A program made the translations under genes and the position numbers. Below the pieces are notes generated by a model. The model saw nothing but the letters and a program-made list of their open reading frames with translations. It searched no databases and was not told the DNA's origin. Of a stretch of 64,000 nt of DNA, positions 56,071 to 64,000 are shown one piece after another. The DNA lies in the NCBI GenBank assembly GCA_963778465.1, contig CAVZUK010000003.1, positions 62,001-126,000 on the forward strand, in the 5' to 3' direction. The stretch is from CAVZBW01 sp963778465 (GTDB lineage Bacteria; Actinomycetota; Acidimicrobiia; Acidimicrobiales; RAAP-2). Positions within the stretch are counted from its first letter, which is position 1. Every line of letters begins with the position of its first letter.

Positions 56071-57409
56071 GGATGCCGTCGGGGTCGAGCGCTCCCTTGA
56101 TGGCGCGAAAGGCCGCGATCTCGCTCTCGCTGCGGCACCAGTGGAGCCATTGCCGCTTGACCGTCCCGATCCCGTGCTCGGCGCTGATGCTCCCGCCGGC
56201 GTCCACCGCGGCGCGATAGACGGCCTCGTCGACCGACTCGTCGTCGCGCGGCACTCCGACGACGTTGACGTGGAGGTTCCCGTCCGCCACGTGACCCCAG
56301 AGGAACACCCGAGCACCGGGAGCCACCCCGCGCACCCGGTCGGGGATCTCGGCGGCGAATCCGGCCAGGTTCCTCCCGGGCAGCGTCACGTCCATCTTGT
56401 GGGGCGCTCCCAGGGTGTTGACCGCCTCGGTGTGCAGCTCGCGGTACTGCCACAGCTCGTCTCGCCGGGCCGGCTCCGTCGCCATCGCGCTGTCGGCCAC
56501 GCCCGGCACGTTGGCCAGTGCCTCGACCATCTCCTCGGTCGGGTCGGCGAGGGCGGCCGACTCGACGAGGAGGTAGGCGCGGTAGGGCCCGTCGAAGGGC
56601 GGGCGGAGCGCCCGGACCGAGCAGACCAGCTCCAACCCCTCGGCAAAGAAGAGCTCGACCGCCTCGAGGGAGGGGAGGTGCCGGCGCATCGCCAGGGCGG
56701 CGTCGACCGCGTCCTCGGGCCCGTCGAAGGCGAGCAGGACGGTCGCGCGGAACCGGGGGACCACCGCCAGCCGCAGGCGCGCCGCCGTGACCACCCCGAG
56801 GGTGCCCTCGCTGCCGGCGAGGAGCCCCGGCAGGTGGTAGCCGGTGTTGTCCTTGAGCAGGCCGGCGAGGTGGGAGACGACGGCGCCGGTCCCGAGCACC
56901 GCCTCCACCCCCACCACCTGGGACCTCGTGTCCCCGTAGCGGACCATCCGGAGGCCGCCGGCGTTGGTCGCGATCGTGCCGCCGACCGTGGCGCTGTCCC
57001 GGCTCCCGAGATCCACGCCGTAGGTCCACGAGCAGCGCTCGGCCGCCCGCTGGAGGTCGCCGATGGTGCAGCCGGCGCCCGCCGTGGCCTGGCCCGTCCG
57101 TTCGTCGATGGAGACCGCGTCGAGCCGAGAGAGGCTGACCAGCAGCTCGCCCGAGAGCGGCACGCCGCCGCCCACCAGCCCCGTGTTCCCGCCCTGAAGG
57201 GTCACGGGAAGGCCGCGCTCGCGGCAGAGGCTCACCACGCCCGCGACCTCGTCGGTGGATCCGGGCCGGACGAGCGCGGAGGTCGTCCCGGTGAAGCGTC
57301 CGGTCCAGTCGACGGTGGAGCCGGCCAGCACCTCCGGATCCGTCACGACATGACGGGGACCGACGATGTCCGCGAGGGCCGACAGGGTGGGGGCGTCGCG
57401 TGGGCCCAT
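56045..57409 (-). CDS. FAD-linked oxidase (GlcD / D-lactate dehydrogenase type)
   Basis: 454 residues with the PCMH/VAO fold. The FAD domain shows LPVTLQGGNTGLVGGGVPLS, DLGSRDSATVGGTIATNAGG, GLLKDNTGYHLPGLLAGSEG and TLGVVTAARLRL. The C-terminal domain ends VFLWGHVADGNLHVNVVGVP, then SAEHGIGTVKRQWLHW, and RAIKGALDPDGILNPNVLLP. These proteins oxidise D-2-hydroxy acids such as D-lactate, glycolate or D-2-hydroxyglutarate. No partner FeS subunit is adjacent. It reads against the murL-murD operon. Confidence 0.9.
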   Translation of the reverse strand: MGPRDAPTLSALADIVGPRHVVTDPEVLAGSTVDWTGRFTGTTSALVRPGSTDEVAGVVSLCRERGLPVTLQGGNTGLVGGGVPLSGELLVSLSRLDAVSIDERTGQATAGAGCTIGDLQRAAERCSWTYGVDLGSRDSATVGGTIATNAGGLRMVRYGDTRSQVVGVEAVLGTGAVVSHLAGLLKDNTGYHLPGLLAGSEGTLGVVTAARLRLAVVPRFRATVLLAFDGPEDAVDAALAMRRHLPSLEAVELFFAEGLELVCSVRALRPPFDGPYRAYLLVESAALADPTEEMVEALANVPGVADSAMATEPARRDELWQYRELHTEAVNTLGAPHKMDVTLPGRNLAGFAAEIPDRVRGVAPGARVFLWGHVADGNLHVNVVGVPRDDESVDEAVYRAAVDAGGSISAEHGIGTVKRQWLHWCRSESEIAAFRAIKGALDPDGILNPNVLLP

Positions 57410-57434
57410 GTCGCCGAGAAGGTACGGGTCTCTG

Positions 57435-57929
57435 TCAGCCGCCGGGGTTGGAGAGCTTGCGATGGTCCCACGACACGACGCGGTCGACCAGCAACTTCAC
57501 GACGATCCGCTTGTTGAGCATGGTCTCGACGAAGGGCTTCATGTCGTCGGTGTAGCCCCCGTAGTAACGCTGGAAGACGTCCACGCCGAGCTCGAACATC
57601 CGCTCGGGCTCGGTGACGATCTCGCCCCGGCCCACCAGCTCGACTCCGCGCAGCTCCTCGTAGGTGTCGCCGTCCTCCATCATGCAGGTCAGGCGGGGAT
57701 CCCGGCGGAGGTTCTGGGCCTTTTGCGATTTGGTCTTGGTCTCGACGGCGATCGCGCCCTCCAAGAAGCCGTACCACATCGCCACTGCGTGAATGCTCCC
57801 GTCGTGGTTGAGCGTGCACATGGTCATCGGCCGGCGCTCGTGGATGAAGGCGTCGATCTCGTCGGTCGTCATCTTGATGAGTCGGCGTTGGTTGACGCCG
57901 TGGCCCATCGGTGGATTGGGGTTCGTCAT
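57435..57929 (-). CDS. PPOX-class (pyridoxamine-phosphate-oxidase-like) protein
   Basis: 164 residues. RRPMTMCTLNHDGSIHAVAM, KSQKAQNLRRDPRLTCMMED and EELRGVELVGRGEIVTEPER are the split-barrel signature of F420- or FMN-binding PPOX proteins. Substrate and exact cofactor are unknown. ATG 57929 is preferred over the longer open frame to 58001. It lies 25 nt upstream of the oxidase gene in the opposite sense of the response regulator, so the 58.0-kb repeat array could affect it too. Confidence 0.82.
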   Translation of the reverse strand: MTNPNPPMGHGVNQRRLIKMTTDEIDAFIHERRPMTMCTLNHDGSIHAVAMWYGFLEGAIAVETKTKSQKAQNLRRDPRLTCMMEDGDTYEELRGVELVGRGEIVTEPERMFELGVDVFQRYYGGYTDDMKPFVETMLNKRIVVKLLVDRVVSWDHRKLSNPGG

Positions 57930-58008
57930 CGGCCGAAGCGTAACTGGAGCGAACGGGATCGTCCGAGGATGGAGTCGTCGGCGGACCCGCAGAGGGCCCA
58001 AGTCGAGA

Positions 58009-58063
58009 GTTCACCCACGGGTCACCGAGGGGTCATTGCCAGGTCGCGAGGCGTTCACCTGGA
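58009..58063 (+). promoter_or_regulatory. Five-unit 11-bp direct-repeat array (PHO-box-like)
   Basis: Five contiguous 11-mers are GTTCACCCACG, GGTCACCGAGG, GGTCATTGCCA, GGTCGCGAGGC and GTTCACCTGGA. Each begins with G(T/G)TC, and the outer units carry the full GTTCACC. This is the architecture and consensus of direct-repeat units bound by Streptomyces PhoP and by RegX3-type regulators. The last unit is followed 5 nt later by TAGGGT (58069-58074), a possible -10, so the array would replace the -35. It lies 40 nt before the response-regulator start. Confidence 0.8.
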
Positions 58064-58102
58064 CTTCCTAGGGTTCGGGCGGACGACCCAGGTGAGGATC
58101 CG

Positions 58103-58834
58103 GTGACCGCTCTGACCGAAACCGATTCAGTCGACCGAAGGAGCCGGGAGCACCGGCCCCTGGTGCTCGTGGTGGACGACGAGGAGTCGTACCGCCAGGC
58201 GCTGGCTGCCGGCCTCGAGCGCGAGGGGTTCACCGTGGAGATGGCGGCCGACCAGCACGAGGCGCTCCGTCTCTTTCATCGGGTGCACCCCGACCTCGTC
58301 CTCCTCGACGTGATGCTGCCCGACGGCTCCGGCATCGAGCTCTGCCAACGCATGCGCGCCATGGCGGCCGTCCCCATCATCATGGTCTCGGCCCGAGACT
58401 CGGAGATCGACGTGGTGCTCGGGCTCGAGCTGGGTGCCGCCGACTACGTGGCCAAGCCCTTCCGGCTCCGGGAGCTCGTCGCGCGGATGCGTGCGGTGTT
58501 GCGCCGTGGAACCGCCCCGCCGGCGCCGAGCCACGAGGTGCTGCAAGGTGGGCCGATCCGGCTCGACGTGGCCCGGCGCGAGGTCACCGTGAACGGCCGC
58601 CTGGTGGAGCTGTCCCGCAAGGAATTCGACCTGCTGGCCCTCGTGATGTCCCACAGCGGACAGGTCATCACGAGGGAGTGGTGCATCGACCGGATCTGGT
58701 GGGACCAGGACCTGGCCGACACCCGCACCCTCGACACGCACGTCAAGCGCATCCGGCGGAAGATCGAGCCCGATCCCGCGCATCCCCGCCACCTCGTCAC
58801 GGTCCGCGGCGTCGGCTTCCGGTTCGAGGCCTGA
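58103..58834 (+). CDS. OmpR/PhoB-family response regulator (RegX3/PhoP-like), orphan
   Basis: 243 residues. The receiver domain has VLVVDDEESYRQALAAGLER, the phosphoacceptor Asp in LVLLDVMLPDGSGIELCQRM, the Ser switch in IIMVSARDSE and the Lys in ADYVAKPFRLREL. The winged helix is ELSRKEFDLLALVMSHSGQV, then LDTHVKRIRRKIEPDP and LVTVRGVGFRFEA. DVMLPDGSG matches RegX3-type phosphate regulators. No sensor kinase gene is adjacent. GTG 58103 has GAGG 5 nt upstream. The direct-repeat array in its promoter suggests autoregulation. Confidence 0.9.
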   Translation: MTALTETDSVDRRSREHRPLVLVVDDEESYRQALAAGLEREGFTVEMAADQHEALRLFHRVHPDLVLLDVMLPDGSGIELCQRMRAMAAVPIIMVSARDSEIDVVLGLELGAADYVAKPFRLRELVARMRAVLRRGTAPPAPSHEVLQGGPIRLDVARREVTVNGRLVELSRKEFDLLALVMSHSGQVITREWCIDRIWWDQDLADTRTLDTHVKRIRRKIEPDPAHPRHLVTVRGVGFRFEA

Positions 58835-58921
58835 GCGGTCCGCCGCACCCCCGGCCCGGCCAGCGGGCGGCAGCGGCGCGCGCGGCGCGCGGCCGGCGTC
58901 AACCCGATACGCTCCGGAATC

Positions 58922-59380
58922 GTGCAAGTGGGGGATGTCGTTCCGGATTTCGAGCTGCCCGACGAGACGGGGACCAAGCGCAGCCTGAGCGGGCTGCTGG
59001 CCGACGGCCCGGTGGTCCTGTTCTTCTACCCGGCGGCCATGACCTACGGGTGTACCAAGGAGAGCTGCCACTTCCGGGACCTCCACGCCGAGCTGTCGGA
59101 GCTCGGGTCGCAGCCCGTGGGCATCAGCGTCGATCCGGTGGACAAGCAGAAGGAGTTCTCCGAGACCCACGGGTTCGGGTTCCCCCTGCTCTCCGATGCC
59201 GACGGTGAGGTCGCCAACCTGATGGGCGTCAAGCGCCGTTGGGGTCCGATACCCGTCCGGCGTACCACCTTCGTGATCGACACCGACCGCTTGGTCATCG
59301 GGCGCTTCCACAACGAGCTCCAGATGGGCGCTCACGCGGACCGCGCCCTCGAGCTGCTGCGCAGCCGGGCCGGGGCTTGA
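58922..59380 (+). CDS. Peroxiredoxin (BCP/AhpC-TSA type)
   Basis: 152 residues. It reduces peroxides through a Cys in LFFYPAAMTYGCTKESCHFR. The usual P-x-x-x-T-x-x-C signature is followed by a second Cys five residues later, typical of BCP/PrxQ. GFPLLSDADGEVANLMGV and VRRTTFVIDTDRLVIGRFHN complete the fold. GTG 58922 follows an 87-bp gap that contains a very GC-rich palindromic stretch (GGCGCGCGCGGCGCGC). Its stop overlaps the glycosidase start as TTGA. Confidence 0.92.
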   Translation: MQVGDVVPDFELPDETGTKRSLSGLLADGPVVLFFYPAAMTYGCTKESCHFRDLHAELSELGSQPVGISVDPVDKQKEFSETHGFGFPLLSDADGEVANLMGVKRRWGPIPVRRTTFVIDTDRLVIGRFHNELQMGAHADRALELLRSRAGA

Positions 59381-60591
59381 GCCCCGAGGGGGGCCCGCTG
59401 GCCTTTCCCGACGGGTTCCGCTGGGGGGTGGCCTACGCCGCCCACCAGGTCGAGGGCGGCAACTGGAACAGCGATTGGTGGGAGTTCGAGCACACGCCGG
59501 ACTCGGGCTGCGCCGAGCCGAGCGGCGACGCGTGCGACTCGTGGCACCGCTGGCCCGAGGACCTGGCCCTCGCGGAGGAGCTCGGCTTCGGCGACTTCCG
59601 CTTCTCGGTCGAGTGGGCGAGGATCGAGCCCGAGGACGGCGAGTTCTCGCAGGTCGCCCTCGACCACTACCGCACGATGTGCCTCGCGATCCGCGAGCGG
59701 GGCATCCAGCCGGTCGTCACCCTCTACCACTTCACGTTGCCGCGGTGGTTCGCCGCGCTCGGGGGCTGGGAGAGCGAGGGGTCAGCGGAGCGGTTCGCCC
59801 GCTACTGCGACCGGGTGCTGAGCGAGCTCGGGGACGTCGCCGCCAGAATTTGCACGCTCAACGAGCCCAACGTGATCGGCATGATGGGCTACGTCATGGG
59901 CATGTTCCCCCCGGGCAGGGCCAACGACACCGTCGCCTACCGGCGGGTGACCGCCAACCTGCTCGAGGCGCACCGACGGGCCGTGCAGGCCGCCCGGCGG
60001 CACGCCCCGGGCGTCCCGGTCGGCTTGACCCTGTCGATGACCGACTACCAGCTCGCCGAGGGCGGGGAGAGCCGGTTCGACGAGATCGTGGCCACCGAGG
60101 ACGCCTTCTTAGACATCACCGGTGACGACGACTTCATCGGGGTGCAGGCCTACACCCGCATGGTGATCGGGCCGAGCGGCTGGGCGGGGCCCCAGCCCGG
60201 AGTCCCGACCCTCATCATGGGGTACGAGTACTGGCCGGAGGCCCTCGAGGGCACGATCCGGAGGGCGGTGGCACGCACGGGCGGCCGACTGCCCGTCCTC
60301 GTGACGGAGAACGGCATCGGGACCGACGACGACGCCCAGCGGATGGACTACGTCGAGCGCGCGCTGCGAGGCGTGCGGCGAGTGCTCGACGACGGCATCG
60401 ACGTCATCGGCTACACGTACTGGTCGCTGCTCGACAACTTCGAGTGGGCCGCCGGGTACGGACCCCGCTTCGGCATCGTGACGGTCGACCGGCGGACCTT
60501 CGCCAGGGAGATCAAGGGGAGTGGCCGCTGGCTCGGGGAGGTGGCCCGGGGCAACGCCCTCGTGCCCCCTCCTCTTGCGTGGCAGCCCTAG
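59377..60591 (+). CDS. Glycoside hydrolase family 1 (beta-glucosidase-like)
   Basis: 404 residues. FPDGFRWGVAYAAHQVEGGN is the GH1 N-terminus, CTLNEPNVIGMMGYVMGMFP carries the acid/base Glu, and LPVLVTENGIGTDDDAQRMD the nucleophile Glu. YTYWSLLDNFEWAAGYGPRF is the C-terminal signature. It is shorter than the usual 440-470 residues. No signal peptide is present, so it acts on imported or intracellular beta-glycosides. TTG 59377 overlaps the peroxiredoxin stop (TTGA) and is my preferred start. Confidence 0.92.
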   Translation: MSPEGGPLAFPDGFRWGVAYAAHQVEGGNWNSDWWEFEHTPDSGCAEPSGDACDSWHRWPEDLALAEELGFGDFRFSVEWARIEPEDGEFSQVALDHYRTMCLAIRERGIQPVVTLYHFTLPRWFAALGGWESEGSAERFARYCDRVLSELGDVAARICTLNEPNVIGMMGYVMGMFPPGRANDTVAYRRVTANLLEAHRRAVQAARRHAPGVPVGLTLSMTDYQLAEGGESRFDEIVATEDAFLDITGDDDFIGVQAYTRMVIGPSGWAGPQPGVPTLIMGYEYWPEALEGTIRRAVARTGGRLPVLVTENGIGTDDDAQRMDYVERALRGVRRVLDDGIDVIGYTYWSLLDNFEWAAGYGPRFGIVTVDRRTFAREIKGSGRWLGEVARGNALVPPPLAWQP

Positions 60592-60647
60592 AGAGGGCGG
60601 TCTCGACCTTACCTTTGCGGTAGGGCGCCGATCACGGTGCGCGTGAT

Positions 60648-61904
60648 TCAGGCCGGCGTCCATGCGCAGTGGAGCGTCCTGATGCCGTTGACGAACGGGT
60701 TGACGACGTAGTCCGGCGGTTCGGTGACGTGAACGTCCGGCACCTGTCGTCGGAGCTCGTCGAAGGCCACCATGATCTCCCGACGGGCGAGGTTGGCCCC
60801 GAGGCAGAAGTGAGTGCCTCCGGCGCCGAATCCCACATGTGGGTTGGGACTACGGGTCAGATCGAACTCGAACGGTTCGGCGAAGACGTTCTCGTCACGG
60901 TTTGCAGAGGCGTACCAGAGCACGACCTTGTCCTCGGCCCGGATCTGCTGGCCTCCTATCTGCGTATCCTCGGTGGCGCGCCGTCGCATGTAGATGACCG
61001 GTGTCGCCCAACGCACGATCTCCTCGACGGCCGTTCTCGCGTGGGCGTCGAAGTCCGACCACCACAGCGCTCTCTGGTCGGGGTGCCGGGTCAACTCGTA
61101 CAGACCGTGGCAGATGGAGTTGCGGGTGGTCTCGTTGCCTCCGCTGAGCAGCGTGACGAAGAACCCGACGATCTCCGCCGGACTCAGGCGGTCGCCTTCG
61201 AACTCGGCCTCGACGAGCGCGGTCGTGAGATCCTCTGCGGGCCTGGACCGTCGCTCTTCGGCGAGCCCCAGCGCGAAGCCATGGATCTCGCGAGCGGCGC
61301 GCACGATCCCTTCCCGTGTCGGCACCTCGCCCATGATGGCGTTGGTCCAGGCCAGCACGCTCGGTTGGTCCTCCTCCGGCACCCCCATCATGTCGCATAT
61401 GACCTGTAACGGAAGCGGGCCGGCGAGGGCGCTCACGAGGTCCGCCGAGCCGTCGGGATGGTCCGCGACCATCTGGGCCACCAACCGACGGGCCCGCAGC
61501 CGAACCGACTCCTCGGCCCGGGCCACGACCTTCGGGCGAAACGAACGCTCGACGATCCGGCGCAGCCTTCCGTGCTCGGGGTCGTCCAGACAGATCATCG
61601 ACGTGCCGAAGTACTCGGCGGTCTCTGCCGATCCCTCTTGGATGGCCATGCTCGGATACGAGCTGAACAGCCGCGGGTTGCGACTGGCAGACAGGACATC
61701 GCTATGACGGGTCAGCGCCCAAAACCCCCTGCCGGACGGAACGTGGGGAAACGGCATCTCGGGAAAGAAGGAGACGGGCGATTCTCTTCGCAGGGTCGCG
61801 AACGCCGCATCTCGCCATTCGTGGGGGCGCTCCCAAAAGGCCCAGTCCCCGAGCCGGACCTCCTCCAGCGGCACACGGTGCCGCATGACCCGGGCGTCGG
61901 TCAT
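60648..61904 (-). CDS. Cytochrome P450 (CYP125/CYP142-like)
   Basis: 418 residues. The haem loop is HVGFGAGGTHFCLGANLARR with the Cys ligand, the I helix has FFVTLLSGGNETTRNSICHG, and the ExxR is in TAVEEIVRWATPVIYMRR. DDPEHGRLRRIVERSFRP is the C-helix. Relatives in actinobacteria hydroxylate sterol side chains or fatty acids, but that specificity is inferred from similarity of motifs. No ferredoxin gene is adjacent. The start is ATG 61904, 27 nt after the stop of the upstream 367-aa gene, suggesting one transcript. Confidence 0.93.
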   Translation of the reverse strand: MTDARVMRHRVPLEEVRLGDWAFWERPHEWRDAAFATLRRESPVSFFPEMPFPHVPSGRGFWALTRHSDVLSASRNPRLFSSYPSMAIQEGSAETAEYFGTSMICLDDPEHGRLRRIVERSFRPKVVARAEESVRLRARRLVAQMVADHPDGSADLVSALAGPLPLQVICDMMGVPEEDQPSVLAWTNAIMGEVPTREGIVRAAREIHGFALGLAEERRSRPAEDLTTALVEAEFEGDRLSPAEIVGFFVTLLSGGNETTRNSICHGLYELTRHPDQRALWWSDFDAHARTAVEEIVRWATPVIYMRRRATEDTQIGGQQIRAEDKVVLWYASANRDENVFAEPFEFDLTRSPNPHVGFGAGGTHFCLGANLARREIMVAFDELRRQVPDVHVTEPPDYVVNPFVNGIRTLHCAWTPA

Positions 61905-61931
61905 GGGGCGGATCCTAGGTCGGGGGGCCGA

Positions 61932-63035
61932 TCAGGGCGCCACCGACATGAAGTCCGCGAACCCCGTCGGGTCGTGCCGGCCCACGCTGGCGTGCTCGAA
62001 GAGGCCCCACCCCTCCTGGCCGTCGCACGTGCCACGGGCCGCGTGGTCGATCACGCCGAAGGGGATCCTTCCGGAGAATTCGGGATCGGTGAGGTCGTAC
62101 GAGCGGCCCTCGGCCCAGTTCTTCCCCTTCCACTGACCATGGGACCACTCGGGGTCGCCGCCGTAGCCCGCACCGATGTGGATGGCGATGTGCATGAGGG
62201 AGTCGATCTCGACCGTGAGGGGCTTGCCACCCTTGGCGGTCAGGTGCAGCGTGGCGCTCTCCGGGATCCGGCTGCCCGAGCGGTACTTGATGTCGTACTC
62301 GGGCCAGCCGAGCTGCTCCAGGCTCCCGTCGGCCCGGACGCGCACGGCGTCGTTGAGAGTGCGAAAGCCGTCGGGACCCTCCTGGAGGATGACGACGAGG
62401 GCGAAGTCCTCGAAGCGCATGGGCACGTACATCCACCAAAAGCCCTCGTTGGGGTGCTCGGCGGCCAGGCCGGCCGGGTCCGCCTCTCCCACCGGGCGAA
62501 TGCCCCAGGACCGGTCGCGCGACCCCAGCCAGAGCGCCGGGTCCACGGTCTGCTCCTCGCCGTCCACCCGCAGCACGCCGCTCCACGACCCGACCTGGGC
62601 GAAGCGAGAGGTGTCGAGGATCGTGCGCGTGGCCGAGCGGATGTAGTGGTGGGCCTCGTCGACCACGGGGAACGAGCCGTCCCAGGTGAGGTCGAAGCCG
62701 ATCCCGTACTCGTCGCCGTCGCAGATCAGGCGCACCCGCTGCAGGGGCTCGACGACCTCGATCCGGTAGGGACCCACCTGCTGGTCGAGCCGGTTGGCGG
62801 CCATGGCGTCGGAGAACCGGACCGCCCACTGCCGGTCGCCCTTGCGGACCGTCGCGTAGGCGTCGACGACGCCGAGGTTCGGATAGAAGCCCATCCCGCT
62901 GATGAAAAACACGTTGCCGCTGCGGTCGTGGCCGTTGAAGTAGCAGCGGTCGTAGAAGTTGCGGTCGGTGGTGCCGACCTGAGACATGGTCCAAGGCACC
63001 TGGTGGATCGGGTACTCGTCCATCGGGGAGGTCAT
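61932..63035 (-). CDS. Uncharacterised 367-aa protein, lipocalin-like (CrtC/AttH-type) fold suspected
   Basis: 367 residues without signal peptide or membrane segment. It is rich in Trp and alternating beta strands (VFFISGMGFYPNLGVVDAYA, DKVVLW-type strands absent). ALWLGSRDRSWGIRPVGEAD and DGQEGWGLFEHASVGRHDP are conserved-looking blocks. The EGxGxFEH ending and two-barrel strand pattern recall hydratase-like lipocalin proteins of the CrtC/AttH group, which bind hydrophobic molecules. That is a weak inference. It probably shares a transcript with the P450, so a lipid or terpenoid substrate is conceivable. Confidence 0.7.
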   Translation of the reverse strand: MTSPMDEYPIHQVPWTMSQVGTTDRNFYDRCYFNGHDRSGNVFFISGMGFYPNLGVVDAYATVRKGDRQWAVRFSDAMAANRLDQQVGPYRIEVVEPLQRVRLICDGDEYGIGFDLTWDGSFPVVDEAHHYIRSATRTILDTSRFAQVGSWSGVLRVDGEEQTVDPALWLGSRDRSWGIRPVGEADPAGLAAEHPNEGFWWMYVPMRFEDFALVVILQEGPDGFRTLNDAVRVRADGSLEQLGWPEYDIKYRSGSRIPESATLHLTAKGGKPLTVEIDSLMHIAIHIGAGYGGDPEWSHGQWKGKNWAEGRSYDLTDPEFSGRIPFGVIDHAARGTCDGQEGWGLFEHASVGRHDPTGFADFMSVAP

Positions 63036-63164
63036 GGGGGATTCCCTTTCGGCTCGGCGGGGGTCGGCTGCGACAGGACGCTATGCCAACGGCGATCGGC
63101 CGGCACGTCCGTCGTCTTCCTGCAACGATGGCGGGCAATCTCGAGCGGGTGGAGGCACCGACGG

Positions 63165-63470
63165 ATGGCAACCCAAGTGCTGGACGATCCGGGCCGGCGA
63201 CGGTTCGAGATCATGATCAACGGGCAACAGGCGGGGTTCACGACCTACCGCAACGAGGAGGGCTCCGTCGCCCTCGACCACACCCAGATCGACCCTCGCT
63301 GGCAGGGACGGGGACTGGCCAGCCGACTCATCGGCGAGAGCCTGGACAAGCTCCGCGCCAGGGGGGCGACGGTGGTTCCCTATTGCCCCTTCGTCCGTGA
63401 CTTCATCGTCCATCACCCCGCGTACGCGGACCTGGTGCCGCCGGCCCACCGCTCGCTCATCGACGGCTGA
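63165..63470 (+). CDS. Small GNAT-like acetyltransferase (YjdJ/PF14542 type)
   Basis: 101 residues. RRFEIMINGQQAGFTTYRNE, then QIDPRWQGRGLASRLIGESL with the acetyl-CoA loop, and VVPYCPFVRDFIVHHPAYAD are the hallmark of the minimal GNAT family to which E. coli YjdJ and human GTLF3B belong. The acceptor is unknown. ATG 63165 has GGAGG 9 nt upstream. It diverges from the 367-aa gene. Confidence 0.88.
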   Translation: MATQVLDDPGRRRFEIMINGQQAGFTTYRNEEGSVALDHTQIDPRWQGRGLASRLIGESLDKLRARGATVVPYCPFVRDFIVHHPAYADLVPPAHRSLIDG

Positions 63471-63510
63471 GGGCCGCGCCGGCGACTGGGTTGCTGAGGG
63501 GTGGCCTCCG

Positions 63511-64000
63511 TCAGGGAGAGTCGGGCGCCACCACGAGCGCCAGGGCGAACCCGTCGTAGCCCTTGGACCCCACCGTCTGGATCTCGGTGGCGACCACCCG
63601 GGGATCCGCCGCCATCAGCTCGTTCATGCGGCGCGTGCCCTGCACCAGGGGATCATCGCTCTTCGCGTCCGCCACCGCCCCTTGGCGGACCATGTTGTCG
63701 GCCACGATCACGCAGCCCGGGCCCGAAAGCTTGAGGGCCCACTCGAAGTAGTCGGGGTAGGACTCCTTGTCCGCGTCGACGAAGACGAAGTCGAAAGGAC
63801 CGGCACCCTCGGCCTCGAGTCGAGCCAGCGTGTCCAGGGCCGGACCGACGCGAACCTCGACCTGTCCCGACAGCCCCGCCCTGGCCAGGTTGGCCCGAGC
63901 AACCTCGGCGTGGTGGGGGTCGGCCTCCAGGGTCACCAGGCGGCCGTCGGGCGGGAGGGCGCGAGCGAGCCAGATCGTGCTGTAGCCCCCCAGCGTGCCG
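63511..64000 (-). CDS. O-methyltransferase (catechol-type, PF01596), N-terminus cut by window edge
   Basis: About 163 residues of the C-terminal part are visible; the gene continues beyond base 64000. GTLGGYSTIWLARALPPDGR is SAM motif I, VTLEADPHHAEVARANLARA follows, and DFVFVDADKESYPDYFEWAL carries the metal-binding Asp. IVADNMVRQGAVADAKSDDP contains the second metal ligand pair (D-N). These Mg-dependent enzymes methylate catechols and related hydroxyls. It converges on the GNAT gene. Confidence 0.9.
   Translation of the reverse strand, partial: GTLGGYSTIWLARALPPDGRLVTLEADPHHAEVARANLARAGLSGQVEVRVGPALDTLARLEAEGAGPFDFVFVDADKESYPDYFEWALKLSGPGCVIVADNMVRQGAVADAKSDDPLVQGTRRMNELMAADPRVVATEIQTVGSKGYDGFALALVVAPDSP

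Overview
The window is high-GC, densely packed, single-copy chromosomal DNA from an actinobacterium. The evidence is the dnaK-grpE-dnaJ-hspR order, a mycobacterial-type SOS box, an F420-type PPOX protein resembling Rv1155, a membrane FeS reductase of the EtfD/Rv0338c type, a DUF222/HNH (13E12-like) protein, frequent GTG and TTG starts, and pervasive 4-nt stop/start overlaps. A deep-branching class such as Acidimicrobiia is my best guess, but the sequence alone does not prove it. I see no prophage, insertion sequence, CRISPR array or replication origin.

Layout. 1-7.1 kb: a truncated secreted phosphoesterase, a methyltransferase, a FUSC-type membrane protein, an LCP cell-wall ligase and a Nudix hydrolase. 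7.2-10 kb: a LexA-boxed HNH/DUF222 gene, tRNA-Asp, tRNA-Phe and a serine hydrolase. 10-22 kb: a minus-strand purine supercluster (purA-D-B-C-S-Q, one opposed small gene, then purL-F-M and pyrE). 22-29 kb: a minus-strand chaperone operon, dnaK-grpE-dnaJ-hspR-clpB, running toward purA. 29-35 kb: gpmA, an ammonium-uptake pair (amt-glnB), a cyclic-nucleotide-binding protein, an F420-type oxidoreductase, a membrane FeS reductase and tRNA-Gly. 35-42.6 kb: an alpha/beta hydrolase, then a copper-handling island made of two opposed operons. 42.8-47.5 kb: an iron-type ABC importer and a secreted protein. 47.5-52.4 kb: an exported beta-helix protein and a large cyclase-ATPase-TPR regulator. 52.5-56 kb: pgeF-murL-murD, an alternative route for placing D-glutamate in peptidoglycan. 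56-64 kb: FAD oxidase, PPOX protein, an orphan response regulator behind a five-unit PHO-box-like array, peroxiredoxin, GH1 glycosidase, P450, an uncharacterised protein, a small GNAT and a truncated O-methyltransferase.

How the genes work together. The pur block covers most steps from PRPP to IMP plus both IMP-to-AMP steps (purA, purB); purE/K, purN and purH are not here. The chaperone operon carries its own repressor, HspR, in fourth position. The copper island combines a P1B ATPase, an HMA-domain chaperone, a metallothionein, an SCO protein, membrane proteins and a BlaI/CopY-family repressor with a seven-cysteine N-terminal cluster. Two promoters in the island carry near-identical 15-bp palindromes inside 18-bp spacers. 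pgeF-murL-murD joins precursor quality control to an L-Glu ligase/epimerase route.

The most rewarding places for a second look are the copper regulon and its Cys-rich repressor, the 11-bp repeat array at 58.0 kb, the SOS promoter at 8.47 kb, the murL-murD pair, and the 141-aa gene embedded in the pur cluster. Every intergenic stretch is under 300 bp.
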